A stretch of 15,464 nucleotides of DNA from an uncultured Granulosicoccaceae bacterium (GTDB lineage: Bacteria > Pseudomonadota > Gammaproteobacteria > CALCKW01). The stretch lies in assembly GCA_937941555.1 (NCBI GenBank), contig CALDHJ010000389.1, forward strand, positions 1 to 15,464. Reading direction: 5' to 3'. Numbering within the stretch: the first letter of the stretch is position 1; each line of letters opens with the position of its first letter. The translations under genes were made by a program, and so were the position numbers. Of the stretch, positions 1-6,971 are shown piece by piece. The notes beneath the pieces were generated by a model. That model made no database searches. It was given only the letters and a program-made list of their open reading frames with translations, and had not been told where the DNA came from.

Positions 1-150
1 ATAGCGGAGTTGCCCCGCGAACGCATGATGGCAGCGTCCCGGAGCGGTGGTGGCTGGCGGCCCGATACGGCTCGAAATTGACGTCGACGGGCGCTGCGGC
101 AGCGGCTTCACCCGACTTTGCGCGGCGGGGGCGACAACGGCGTCTGTAGA
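1..150. other. Window edge, no supported gene
   Basis: This stretch lies beyond the cysQ stop codon. On the plus strand one frame is open from the window edge to a TAG at 147-149; it would be the last 48 codons of a gene convergent with cysQ. Its translation is rich in Arg, Ala and Gly and matches nothing I recognise. On the minus strand an ATG near position 25 could open a gene leaving the window, but no clear ribosome binding site precedes it. I see no hairpin followed by a T-run, so there is no recognisable terminator for cysQ. Confidence 0.3.
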
Positions 151-1044
151 TCAGCCGCGTTTGCGCAGCGACTCGGGCAGGTAGGCACTCCAATCGACCG
201 CGCTCTCTCCGGTGACGAAGAAGTGGGGGTTCAGGAGCGATTCCTTGGTGTTGTAGCGCAGGTCGTGCATCGCCGTGTCGATGATGTGCCCTCCAGCCTC
301 TTCGACAATGCACTGCGCAGCAGCGGTATCCCATTCCGAGGTCGGCCCGAGCCGCGCGTATACATCGGCACGCCCCTCTGCCACCAGGCAGGATTTCAGG
401 GCGCTGCCCATGGCGACTTCGTCGTGGGCCCCCAGCTTGTCGAGAAAATATTGCAAATTTGGCCCCGCGACCGGCGCCCGGCTGCGCGCCACGGTGACCT
501 TGTCATCGGGCGTTTTGCGACAGTGAATTCGCTCGGCCTCAGCGCCGACTTCGGCGACTTTCCAGGCGCCCGTGCCTCGGGTAGCGAAGTAGAGCACGTC
601 GAGCACCGGCGCGTAGATCACACCAAGACACGGCTCGCCGAAATGCACCAGGGCTATGTTGACACTGAATTCGCCGGAGCCCTTGATGAACTCGCGCGTG
701 CCGTCGAGCGGGTCGACCAACCAGTAGGTGTCCCAGCCGTGTCTCTCAGCAAAGGGCACGGCACTCGCCGACTCTTCGGACAACACGGGAATGTCGGGCG
801 TGAGTTCTTCGAGCGCACTCGAGATGTCGCGGTGGGCTTCGAGGTCGGCCGTTGTCAGAGGGGTCTCATCGGCCTTCTCGGTGATTTCGTAATCACCCCG
901 GTAGATCGTGTTGATCACGTCACCGGCGTGGCGCGCTATCGCGATGACACGGGGGACGAGTCGTCCCAGTTCGTCGGGATCAAAACGGTTGAGCGTCTGG
1001 CTCAGTGACTCAGCCACGGTTGTCGGCCCACATTCGAAAATCAC
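151..1044 (-). CDS. cysQ: 3'(2'),5'-bisphosphate nucleotidase CysQ
   Basis: CysQ removes the 3' phosphate from 3'-phosphoadenosine 5'-phosphate, the by-product of sulfate assimilation and of 4'-phosphopantetheine transfer. It is a magnesium-dependent enzyme of the inositol monophosphatase fold. The key family motifs are present in order: LSEES with metal-ligand Glu90, WLVDPLDGT with Asp111 and Asp114, and the late GPTSEWDTAAA motif with Asp239. The protein is 297 residues from a GTG at 1044, somewhat longer than the usual 245-275. The first ~25 residues are not family-like and no good ribosome binding site precedes this GTG, so the true start may be internal, for example the GTG at 1017. It is co-oriented with the T2SS operon, but the 158-base gap suggests its own promoter is possible. 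Confidence 0.93.
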   Translation of the reverse strand: MIFECGPTTVAESLSQTLNRFDPDELGRLVPRVIAIARHAGDVINTIYRGDYEITEKADETPLTTADLEAHRDISSALEELTPDIPVLSEESASAVPFAERHGWDTYWLVDPLDGTREFIKGSGEFSVNIALVHFGEPCLGVIYAPVLDVLYFATRGTGAWKVAEVGAEAERIHCRKTPDDKVTVARSRAPVAGPNLQYFLDKLGAHDEVAMGSALKSCLVAEGRADVYARLGPTSEWDTAAAQCIVEEAGGHIIDTAMHDLRYNTKESLLNPHFFVTGESAVDWSAYLPESLRKRG

Positions 1045-1202
1045 GGTTTGCTACAGCTTGGCACATGGACAGGAAAACGGGGTGAAAATTCGCGGCGGGA
1101 TTGCAACGCTACCGACTGTGTCGGTCTGTCACCGCTGTTTTGACCCCAATTTCGATTTTGCAATGTGATTTACTGCGCAAAGCGCAGCCACCGCGACGCA
1201 AA
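1045..1202 (-). promoter_or_regulatory. gspN-cysQ intergenic region with two small inverted repeats
   Basis: This non-coding gap is more AT-rich than its surroundings around 1125-1175. It holds two perfect 6-bp-stem inverted repeats: ACCGAC-TGT-GTCGGT at 1111-1125 and CTGCGC-AAA-GCGCAG at 1173-1187. Its position after gspN and before cysQ makes it a candidate for gspN termination plus a cysQ promoter. I could not find a convincing -35/-10 pair. The assignment rests on position only. Confidence 0.3.
1173..1187 (-). terminator. Possible weak terminator hairpin after gspN
   Basis: The perfect dyad CTGCGC-TTT-GCGCAG (minus-strand reading) sits 15 bases beyond the gspN stop. It is followed by TAAATCAC rather than a T-run, so it is not a canonical intrinsic terminator. 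It could instead stabilise the 3' end of the message or have no function. Confidence 0.2.
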
Positions 1203-1955
1203 TTAGCGGAGGTCGGTGAGGTTCCCGCTCTCGCGTATCCGAAATCGGTTACCGGATTCAGGGGTCCCAAGCGTCTCGAGTGTGAACACCACCCCGCGTT
1301 CGGCACTCGGTGCCGGCACGGCGACGATGTCAGTTTGGTAAGCCCCGTCCGGATTCAACACCACGGTCCCGCTGAGTGACACATCGCCACCATCATTGCG
1401 GATGTCACCGTGGGTCTCGCCGTCCTGTTCCCGCAATGTGAGGGTGAGGTCACCGAAGGACACGGCAATCTGCCCGGTGATGGTCGCCTGTTTCCATTCG
1501 ACAGTGCCTTCAACCGGCCCGTACTGACCTTCGGCCACCGCCGCCTGGCGGATATCGAGCCGCAGGTCGCCGTCAAAGCGCAGGATGCCGGGCAAAACGA
1601 CCTTGTCGAGCTGATTGGCCGGACCCGCGACCAATACATCGCGCACATGCACGACCTGGTTCACGCCAACTTCAACCCGTGCTTCGCCCTCGAACGCGTC
1701 GTCCCAGACAAAATCGACATCGGCGCCGAGCGCGGCGCGCAACAACGCCGACGGGCGCAACACCCAATCGGCGTCGACCATGCCGTTGACGGTGTTGAGG
1801 TCGTAGACCGCACCGCGCGACACCGTGCCGGTGAACCGCTCACCGTTGCGCACGATCTCCGGAAACCACGGCTGCACCCGGGTCAGGGGGGTCACAAACA
1901 GCAGCGACAATACAAGTGCCACCACAAAGAGAAGGATCAGTCCGATCAGGCGCAT
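1203..1955 (-). CDS. gspN: Type II secretion system protein N (GspN)
   Basis: GspN is an accessory inner-membrane protein of the T2SS, found in only some systems; its exact role is unsettled. The 250-residue protein has one N-terminal transmembrane segment (about residues 3-22) followed by a periplasmic part. That part contains family-like stretches such as TGTVSRGAVYDLNTVNG and a C-terminal beta-rich region with GDLTLTLREQDG. The length matches the family (about 250). The ATG directly abuts the gspM stop codon (TGA-ATG), so translation is likely coupled. It is the last gene of the gsp block. Identification relies on position after gspM as well as on sequence. Confidence 0.88.
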   Translation of the reverse strand: MRLIGLILLFVVALVLSLLFVTPLTRVQPWFPEIVRNGERFTGTVSRGAVYDLNTVNGMVDADWVLRPSALLRAALGADVDFVWDDAFEGEARVEVGVNQVVHVRDVLVAGPANQLDKVVLPGILRFDGDLRLDIRQAAVAEGQYGPVEGTVEWKQATITGQIAVSFGDLTLTLREQDGETHGDIRNDGGDVSLSGTVVLNPDGAYQTDIVAVPAPSAERGVVFTLETLGTPESGNRFRIRESGNLTDLR

Positions 1956-2450
1956 TCAGCGCTCCAGCGAAATGCGCGCACTGACCAGCCCGGGCTGTCG
2001 GCGATTGAGGTTGAGTTGCGTGACGCGCAGGCCATAGCGTTGCTCGGCCGCACCGAGCGCCCGCAGCAGCGCGTCCACACCGACATCAGAAAACTGCACG
2101 CGCACGCCGTTGCGCCCGAGCGGCTCGATGCGGTTCGGTTGGCCGAGCCCCATGTCGCGGAACGTCTGATCGAGCGCGGCGAGCGGGCTAGTGTTGCGAT
2201 CGGCGGGCGCAGCCGCGGAACCACCACCGGCTTGCAGGCTGATCGCTTCACCGGCTGCATCTTGCAGGTAGCTGATCGAGCGCACGTTGCCGTCGACGCG
2301 CGCACGCGTCGCCTCAACCGATTCCGAAAAGGGTTTGAGCGCAAACCAGTACAGCACGAACACGATCAGGGTCGCACCGCAGACCACCATCAACACCTGC
2401 TCGCGCGGCGCACGCGCCTGAAACAATGCCATCAGCTCGCGCGGGTTCAT
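1956..2450 (-). CDS. gspM: Type II secretion system protein M (GspM)
   Basis: GspM is a bitopic inner-membrane protein that binds GspL and helps link the cytoplasmic ATPase to the pseudopilus. The 164-residue product has a short cytoplasmic N-terminus with the REQVL motif typical of the family, one transmembrane helix (about residues 19-37), and a periplasmic region. The latter begins with a probable coiled coil and ends in a small ferredoxin-like fold (about residues 85-164). The ATG overlaps the gspL stop by four bases (ATGA). GspM is poorly conserved in sequence, so the size, topology and place between gspL and gspN carry much of the call. Confidence 0.9.
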   Translation of the reverse strand: MNPRELMALFQARAPREQVLMVVCGATLIVFVLYWFALKPFSESVEATRARVDGNVRSISYLQDAAGEAISLQAGGGSAAAPADRNTSPLAALDQTFRDMGLGQPNRIEPLGRNGVRVQFSDVGVDALLRALGAAEQRYGLRVTQLNLNRRQPGLVSARISLER

Positions 2451-3661
2451 GCGCGCGACTCCAGCCGCAAGCGGCCACGCACACCACCCTGCTGCTGGTT
2501 GGCTGACTGCACCGTCGCCTGAACGGCACCGGAGGCTTCGATCGCGGACTTGATGCGATCGAGCTCCTGCAGGCTACCGGCGATCAACTCGACATCTGCG
2601 CGTCCCTGTCGGTAATTCACACTGTTGAGCGTGATCGACGGCGACGATTTCAAGGCGTCACCAAGAACCGCCATGAGATCGAACACCCCGGCTTCGCCTC
2701 CGGCCTTGAGTGCCTTGAGTCGGCTGCGCATCTGGCCAACGGGTTCCTGCACCGTACGGGCGTTCGGGAAGGCCTGCTTGTAGAGCGCCACCATCTGTTC
2801 ACGCTGGGCGGAATCAGTGGCCTGCAGCTGGTTGTACTCGAGCACGCTCGCCACACCGAAACAAATTGCCAGCACTGCAGCGAGGGCAGCGGGTACACGC
2901 CAGGGCCGAAACACACGGCCGAGCTGCTGGCGCGGACTGAACTCGCCTTGCAGCAGGTTGATGCGCGGTGAGTTGACGCCGCGCGCCAACGCGCTCACTG
3001 CCGACACAGCCGAAACCCGATCGGCAAGCAGCGGTACCTCCGGAATATGCAAACTGTCGTCGCCGAACCAGGTGATCTGCGTCGGCGCACTCTCCCCGGC
3101 TTCGACAATCAGGCGTGGCAATAGCGTGTCGAGCAGTGCCCGCTGACACCAGAGTCCACGGTGTCGCCCCTGACGCACCAGTGCGTCACGTTCGCTGAAC
3201 CAGACTTCCCACTCATCGCTTTCACCGAGCGGCAGCAATTGAAAATCCGCGACGATTTCGCGTGCCGAAATGCCATGTGCTTGCAGCGCATCGACGACAC
3301 GCCGCAGCACGGCGCGGTCGATCACCGCCACCGGCACACTGCCGTCGTGCTCGGGGTCTGCGAGGGCAAAATGCAAGTCCTCGACGTCGTCCGCCAGCTC
3401 TTCCTCGAGGGCAAAGGGCACGGCGGCGAGGCCCCGGCGTCCACCGGGCACCGTCGCGTGCGTGAGCGTCACCATCGACGCACTCAACGCCACGAGCACA
3501 CGGCGACCGGCTGCCGCCATCGCGGCATCACCGAGCAGACCGGACTCGACCGGCGGTGACGCGCCGAGACTCGGTCGCTCAGCGACGACACACCAGGTGA
3601 CCTCAGTGTGGTCGGGATCAGTCACCGGATCGGCAATGTGTATCAGCAGGGTGTCAGGCAC
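2447..3661 (-). CDS. gspL: Type II secretion system protein L (GspL)
   Basis: GspL recruits the secretion ATPase GspE to the inner membrane and pairs with GspM. The 404-residue product has the expected plan: a cytoplasmic actin-like region (about residues 1-240, with the family-like VPFALEEELADD segment near 81-92), the INLLQGEFSPRQ stretch just before the membrane (about 234-245), a single transmembrane helix (about 255-275), then a periplasmic coiled coil and ferredoxin-like domain to the end. The start is GTG, 20 bases after the gspK stop; the ribosome binding site is weak. Its partner gspE is not in the window, so GspE must come from another locus. Confidence 0.93.
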   Translation of the reverse strand: MPDTLLIHIADPVTDPDHTEVTWCVVAERPSLGASPPVESGLLGDAAMAAAGRRVLVALSASMVTLTHATVPGGRRGLAAVPFALEEELADDVEDLHFALADPEHDGSVPVAVIDRAVLRRVVDALQAHGISAREIVADFQLLPLGESDEWEVWFSERDALVRQGRHRGLWCQRALLDTLLPRLIVEAGESAPTQITWFGDDSLHIPEVPLLADRVSAVSAVSALARGVNSPRINLLQGEFSPRQQLGRVFRPWRVPAALAAVLAICFGVASVLEYNQLQATDSAQREQMVALYKQAFPNARTVQEPVGQMRSRLKALKAGGEAGVFDLMAVLGDALKSSPSITLNSVNYRQGRADVELIAGSLQELDRIKSAIEASGAVQATVQSANQQQGGVRGRLRLESRA

Positions 3662-3681
3662 GTGGGCTTCGCGGTGTGGGG

Positions 3682-4746
3682 TCAGTCGAGGGATTGCCAG
3701 CGACGTAGCACGGTACTGCGACCGTCCGTCTCGCGCTGGAGCACACTGTACTGTGTCATATTTGATCCACCGAATTCTATGTCAGCTCGGACCAGGAAGT
3801 GTGTGCTGCTGACAGACAACAAATTTTTGACGGCATCGGAGAGCGTCTTGTTCTGACCGTCGACATCGAGTGTGCTCGCGGTGATGAAGGCGTCCACGGT
3901 TTCGTAGGGTGTGCGATCCTCGCCGTCGCTATCCACCGAACCGCTGATCGCATCGGCCACATCCACCCCCTCGCCACAGCGCGGGAATTGCGTCCAACCT
4001 TCGTCCGGCCAGCGGTGCAAGGTGTCACCGTGGGAGCTCAGATCGTCGCTCAGGGCGCTGAGCAACTCAGGCGAAGCGGTGTTGACGTTGATGGACGTCC
4101 CGCGCGGCAGGGCCACCACAAAGGGCAGTAGTGCCTCGTAGGCCTCCAGCGCCTCCTCTTCGGACCCGTTCAAACCGTGCACCTGGCGCAACTCCGTGGT
4201 CGACACCATCGGCCGGTTGGCGGGTCGATAGGGTGGCACCTGCGCGACGTAGGTTTCGAGTTCGGCGCCACCGCCCTCGAGCTGAGGCTCGGCGTCGCTG
4301 TCGAGCCAGTCAACCAGCGCCCGGCCGATGTCACGGTTGAGCGCGAGCGCGTCCAACAGGCGCGAGAACACCGCGAGCTGCGCCGGGTCGGCGACACCGT
4401 TGTCATCCACCAGGTTGTTGACGTTGAACTGGCCTTGCAGGTCGTAGACACACCCGCTGATCGTGCCACCGGCAACCGGCAAGGGCGGGATGGCGATGGC
4501 CCAACTGTCTTCACGCGAATCCACCGCGTCGTTCTCCGGCGCGTCGCGAAACAGCGTCGCCGCGGCAAAGCGCTCGGCAGCGGCCGCAATGGCCTCCGCC
4601 TGCTGGATATTCTGATACCCCTGAAACCGCCGCACGGTGAGGCTCTGCGAGCTCTGCATGTTCACCGCCGACACCGTCGCCACCGCGATGATGCCGAGCA
4701 CCACCAGAATCACCACGCCGCGTTGTTTGCCGGGTCGGTTCATCAT
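3682..4746 (-). CDS. gspK: Type II secretion system minor pseudopilin GspK
   Basis: GspK forms the tip of the pseudopilus with GspI and GspJ. The prepilin leader MMNRPGKQRG would be cut after Gly10. The mature protein starts VVILVVLG and, as usual for GspK and unlike the other pseudopilins, lacks glutamate at mature position 5. After the hydrophobic helix come the large globular domain and a helix-hairpin-helix-like segment with the family motif INVNTASPELLSAL (about residues 220-233). At 354 residues it is at the long end of the family. The start overlaps the gspJ stop by four bases. Two ATGs occur in tandem (4746 and 4743) and either could be used. Confidence 0.95.
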   Translation of the reverse strand: MMNRPGKQRGVVILVVLGIIAVATVSAVNMQSSQSLTVRRFQGYQNIQQAEAIAAAAERFAAATLFRDAPENDAVDSREDSWAIAIPPLPVAGGTISGCVYDLQGQFNVNNLVDDNGVADPAQLAVFSRLLDALALNRDIGRALVDWLDSDAEPQLEGGGAELETYVAQVPPYRPANRPMVSTTELRQVHGLNGSEEEALEAYEALLPFVVALPRGTSINVNTASPELLSALSDDLSSHGDTLHRWPDEGWTQFPRCGEGVDVADAISGSVDSDGEDRTPYETVDAFITASTLDVDGQNKTLSDAVKNLLSVSSTHFLVRADIEFGGSNMTQYSVLQRETDGRSTVLRRWQSLD

Positions 4747-5348
4747 GGCACCGCAAACAAGCGCGTGATCGCGCCGAGTGTCTTGTGGTCGATTTCGGCC
4801 TCGATCGCCCGCGGAATCGGAAACGGCGCCGAGCTGTCGGCATTGCTTGGCGGCCAGGTCGTGTGCCAGTCACCGGACAGGTCGAGGAACCGCCAGCCCA
4901 CCCGATCGATGTTCGCGAGCAACAGGCGATCGACCTGTCCGCCCTCGACCATGCGATCGAGGTGAAACCAGGTGCGCCGCAGCAGGGTCTCGTCCTCGAC
5001 CCGATAGGCGACGCGCTGCAGGTCGCTGCGCGGCGGCGTCAGTTCCGGTGCGGGGTTGAACCAGCCCGCACGGGTAAATTCCAGCGCCGTGCCGTCGAAA
5101 TCGCTGTACTCGATCGCTCGGCGCTCGCCCCCGAGTTCGTCAGTGATCGGCCGCGCCGTGATCTGATTGAGGTCACGGCCCAACATAAGAAATGCACGCT
5201 CCAGCGCGGCGAGCTCGCGTTGTATCCCGTCGAGCCGCCGCTCGACATCAGTCACCGATTGCCAACCCGCAACGGCCGCCGCGCTAACAATCACGGTGAT
5301 CACCATGGCGATCAACAATTCGATCAGTGTGAATCCGCGGCGAATCAC
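4743..5348 (-). CDS. gspJ: Type II secretion system minor pseudopilin GspJ
   Basis: GspJ is a minor pseudopilin that joins GspI and GspK at the pseudopilus tip. The very short leader MIRRG is followed by FTLIELLIAMVITVIV, a textbook type IV prepilin cleavage site with Gly at -1, Phe at +1 and Glu at +5. Family-like segments downstream include RAFLMLGRDLNQITARP, LEFTRAGWFNP and QRVAYRVEDETLLRRTW. The length of 201 residues fits the family. The GTG start overlaps the gspI stop by four bases (GTGA). It should be processed and N-methylated by a prepilin peptidase (GspO/PilD), which is not encoded here. Confidence 0.96.
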   Translation of the reverse strand: MIRRGFTLIELLIAMVITVIVSAAAVAGWQSVTDVERRLDGIQRELAALERAFLMLGRDLNQITARPITDELGGERRAIEYSDFDGTALEFTRAGWFNPAPELTPPRSDLQRVAYRVEDETLLRRTWFHLDRMVEGGQVDRLLLANIDRVGWRFLDLSGDWHTTWPPSNADSSAPFPIPRAIEAEIDHKTLGAITRLFAVP

Positions 5349-5743
5349 GGCTGTGCAACCAGACCGGGGTCACCGAGGAATCCGGTGAGAGTCGACAACG
5401 CCCCGGTTGCGGATTCGTTGCGCCGTACTTGTATCGTGACCTGGCGCAGCATCGGGTCCTCGACTTTCTCGGTCACGACGCGCCAGAACCAGGTCTGGCC
5501 GGCGAGCTCGCGCTCGCCTTCATCCTTGCCGAGCTCGGGCCAGGCGTTGGCCACCTGCAACTCGGTCAGCTTGTCGCTGGCAACCCAGCGCGCAAAGGTC
5601 TTGTCGCGCAGGTAGTTCGCACTGTTGGCGTAGTCCACACCGGCTTTGGTCAAGGCCGCGATGCCGGTTGCCACGATCGCGAGTGCAAACATGACTTCAA
5701 TCAGCGTGAAGGCGCGGCTGTGGGCAGAGCGAGTCACCGCCAC
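5345..5743 (-). CDS. gspI: Type II secretion system minor pseudopilin GspI
   Basis: GspI is a minor pseudopilin of the tip complex. The hydrophobic start FTLIEVMFALAIVATGIAAL is typical, as is the short family length (132 residues) and the LADKLTE-like segment (here VASDKLTELQ). The residue before the cleavage site is alanine (SRA then FTLIE) instead of the near-universal glycine; the codon read from the sequence is GCC. The start is GTG at 5743, one base after the gspH stop; a second in-frame GTG lies two codons further on. The C-terminal part carries the expected WFWRVVTEKVEDP and TIQVRR stretches. Confidence 0.94.
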   Translation of the reverse strand: MAVTRSAHSRAFTLIEVMFALAIVATGIAALTKAGVDYANSANYLRDKTFARWVASDKLTELQVANAWPELGKDEGERELAGQTWFWRVVTEKVEDPMLRQVTIQVRRNESATGALSTLTGFLGDPGLVAQP

Positions 5744-5744
5744 C

Positions 5745-6323
5745 TCACCGCGTCACGGTGCTGAGGGTGATCGGCTCGAACGCCGAAGGCTCGATATGGA
5801 AGACCCGCTCGGCCTGCTTCTCGTTTACCACGAGACGGTACTGCGGCAGCAATTCGCCATCGGGCAAAAACCACAACTGCGGCACCACTGGTCCATCCTG
5901 CACCTCGAGTTCTTTGGCGGTTGACAGTGCCAGCAGCTGGGCTTCGAGTTCCATGTCGAAAAAGACGTCGGATTCGTCGTCGAGCTGGCGGCCCTTCAAC
6001 TTGCCGCCGGCATCGTGCTCGGCCCAACGCCACCGCCCATCCGCCGATTTGCTTCGCGCGAGGAAACGGTACCCGTCCACGGTCACCAACAAACCAATCG
6101 TCTGCGAGCGCAACAAGGCTTCATCAGCCGCCAACTGCAACATCACGTGCAGACGACGCGCCTCGTCGCGTTGCAGATCGCGGTTGCCGCCAAAGTTGAC
6201 CTGCGTCACCGCCACACCACCGAGAATGCCGATGATGAAGACCACAACCAATATCTCGATCAGTGTGAACCCACACCGGTCGAGTGCGCGTGATCTACTC
6301 GCTCCAGTTGCCGATATCCGCAT
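5745..6323 (-). CDS. gspH: Type II secretion system minor pseudopilin GspH
   Basis: GspH is the minor pseudopilin thought to connect the tip complex to the GspG shaft. The leader ends in CG, then FTLIEILVVVFIIGILGG, with Gly at -1 and Glu at mature +5. The globular domain shows the family pattern of a residue-50 region with QLAADEALLRSQTIGLLV followed by YRFLARS. I chose the ATG at 6323 (192 residues) because GAAGG lies five bases upstream and the leader then has a usual length of 18. An in-frame ATG at 6350 would give 201 residues but has no ribosome binding site. With the chosen start the gene overlaps gspG by 29 bases, so translation is probably coupled. Confidence 0.93.
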   Translation of the reverse strand: MRISATGASRSRALDRCGFTLIEILVVVFIIGILGGVAVTQVNFGGNRDLQRDEARRLHVMLQLAADEALLRSQTIGLLVTVDGYRFLARSKSADGRWRWAEHDAGGKLKGRQLDDESDVFFDMELEAQLLALSTAKELEVQDGPVVPQLWFLPDGELLPQYRLVVNEKQAERVFHIEPSAFEPITLSTVTR

Positions 6324-6732
6324 CGGGGCCTTCGCCGCCCGGCGCGCCATCGCGGCCGAGGGTGTAGATGTCGATCTCGCCGCGCTCGCCCGGGTTGAGG
6401 TAGATGTAGTCTCGCTTCCACGGATCCTTCGCGAGCTTTTTCAGGTAGCCGCCGTCTTTCCAGTTGGGCGCTTCGTCGCCCGGGTTTTCAACCAACGCCT
6501 GCAGGCCCGCGTCGGCGCTGGGGTAGTTGAAGTTGTCGAGACGGTAGATCTCGAGCGCAGACTCGATGGCACCGATATCCTGTTTGGCCTTGACCTGACG
6601 CGCTTCGTCCGGTCGACCCAGAATATTGGGCAGAATCATCGTGCCAAGCACGCCGAGGATCACCACGACGATCATGATCTCCAGCAGGGTGAAACCGCGC
6701 TGCCGTTTGGCGATCGGGCTTCTCAATGGCAT
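6295..6732 (-). CDS. gspG: Type II secretion system major pseudopilin GspG
   Basis: GspG polymerises into the pseudopilus that pushes substrates through the outer-membrane secretin. The 13-residue basic leader ends QRG, followed by FTLLEIMIVVVILGVLG with Glu18 as the conserved mature +5 residue. The family hallmarks are all present: LPNILGRPDEARQVKAKQDI, the YPSADAGLQALVENP stretch, DPWKRDYIYLNPG, and the C-terminal calcium-site loop DGAPGGEGPDADIGNW. The length of 145 residues is standard. A good ribosome binding site (GGAGA, 6739-6743) lies six bases before the ATG. It is the first gene of the operon, with a promoter region shared head to head with the rhombosortase gene. Confidence 0.98.
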   Translation of the reverse strand: MPLRSPIAKRQRGFTLLEIMIVVVILGVLGTMILPNILGRPDEARQVKAKQDIGAIESALEIYRLDNFNYPSADAGLQALVENPGDEAPNWKDGGYLKKLAKDPWKRDYIYLNPGERGEIDIYTLGRDGAPGGEGPDADIGNWSE

Positions 6733-6764
6733 GAACTTTCTCCGACGTGGAATGCAGTTGTGGG

Positions 6765-6776
6765 GCTAAGCTTAGC
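6765..6776. promoter_or_regulatory. 12-bp perfect palindrome upstream of gspG
   Basis: GCTAAGCTTAGC is fully self-complementary and lies in the gspG leader region, between the gspG ribosome binding site and the rest of the intergenic region. It could be an operator or part of the 5' untranslated region. I recognise no regulator for it. Confidence 0.3.
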
Positions 6777-6894
6777 AGTGTGTCGAAAAACGACTGCGCG
6801 GTATCCGCTCGGCAATGTGGGCAGCCGACCTGCCCTGTGCCACCCGTTCCGATGACAGAACCGGTGCCGCACTCTCGCGGTCGGCGGTCACCTG

Positions 6895-6910
6895 TCAAAC
6901 GGCTGTTTGA
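6895..6910. promoter_or_regulatory. 16-bp dyad TCAAAC-N4-GTTTGA, candidate shared operator
   Basis: A perfect inverted repeat with 6-bp arms and a 4-bp spacer is centred in the divergent region. Its outer halves coincide with a minus-strand TTGACA and a plus-strand TTGAAA, so a dimeric regulator bound here could act on both transcription units. No regulator gene is adjacent. Confidence 0.3.
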
Positions 6911-6971
6911 AACCGCGTGGACATGACCACACATCGCCATTGACCCCGGATTCGAGCGGAAATTCCCTAAC

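Larger units (their letters stand above)
6733..6971. promoter_or_regulatory. Divergent control region between gspG and the rhombosortase gene
   Basis: This 239-base non-coding region must carry promoters for two diverging units. It holds a perfect TTGACA on the minus strand (6893-6898), although no good -10 box follows at 16-18 bases, and a TTGAAA on the plus strand (6907-6912), again with a poor -10. Two perfect dyads lie here: TCAAAC-GGCT-GTTTGA (6895-6910), which overlaps both -35 candidates, and the palindrome GCTAAGCTTAGC (6765-6776), about 33 bases before gspG. The promoter role is certain by layout. The individual elements are guesses. Confidence 0.6.

Noticed and set aside
118..1008. 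A 296-codon plus-strand open frame opposite cysQ
   Set aside because: cysQ on the minus strand has all the metal-site motifs; this frame is its antisense shadow.
1410..2522. A 370-codon plus-strand open frame opposite gspN and gspM
   Set aside because: It is a shadow in GC-rich DNA. Its translation is full of Arg, His and Gln with no recognisable domain, while gspM and gspN on the other strand fit family length, topology and operon order.
5758..6855. A 365-codon plus-strand open frame opposite gspH and gspG
   Set aside because: The opposite strand encodes clear pseudopilins with prepilin leaders. The plus-strand frame also runs into the gspG promoter region and shows no domain.
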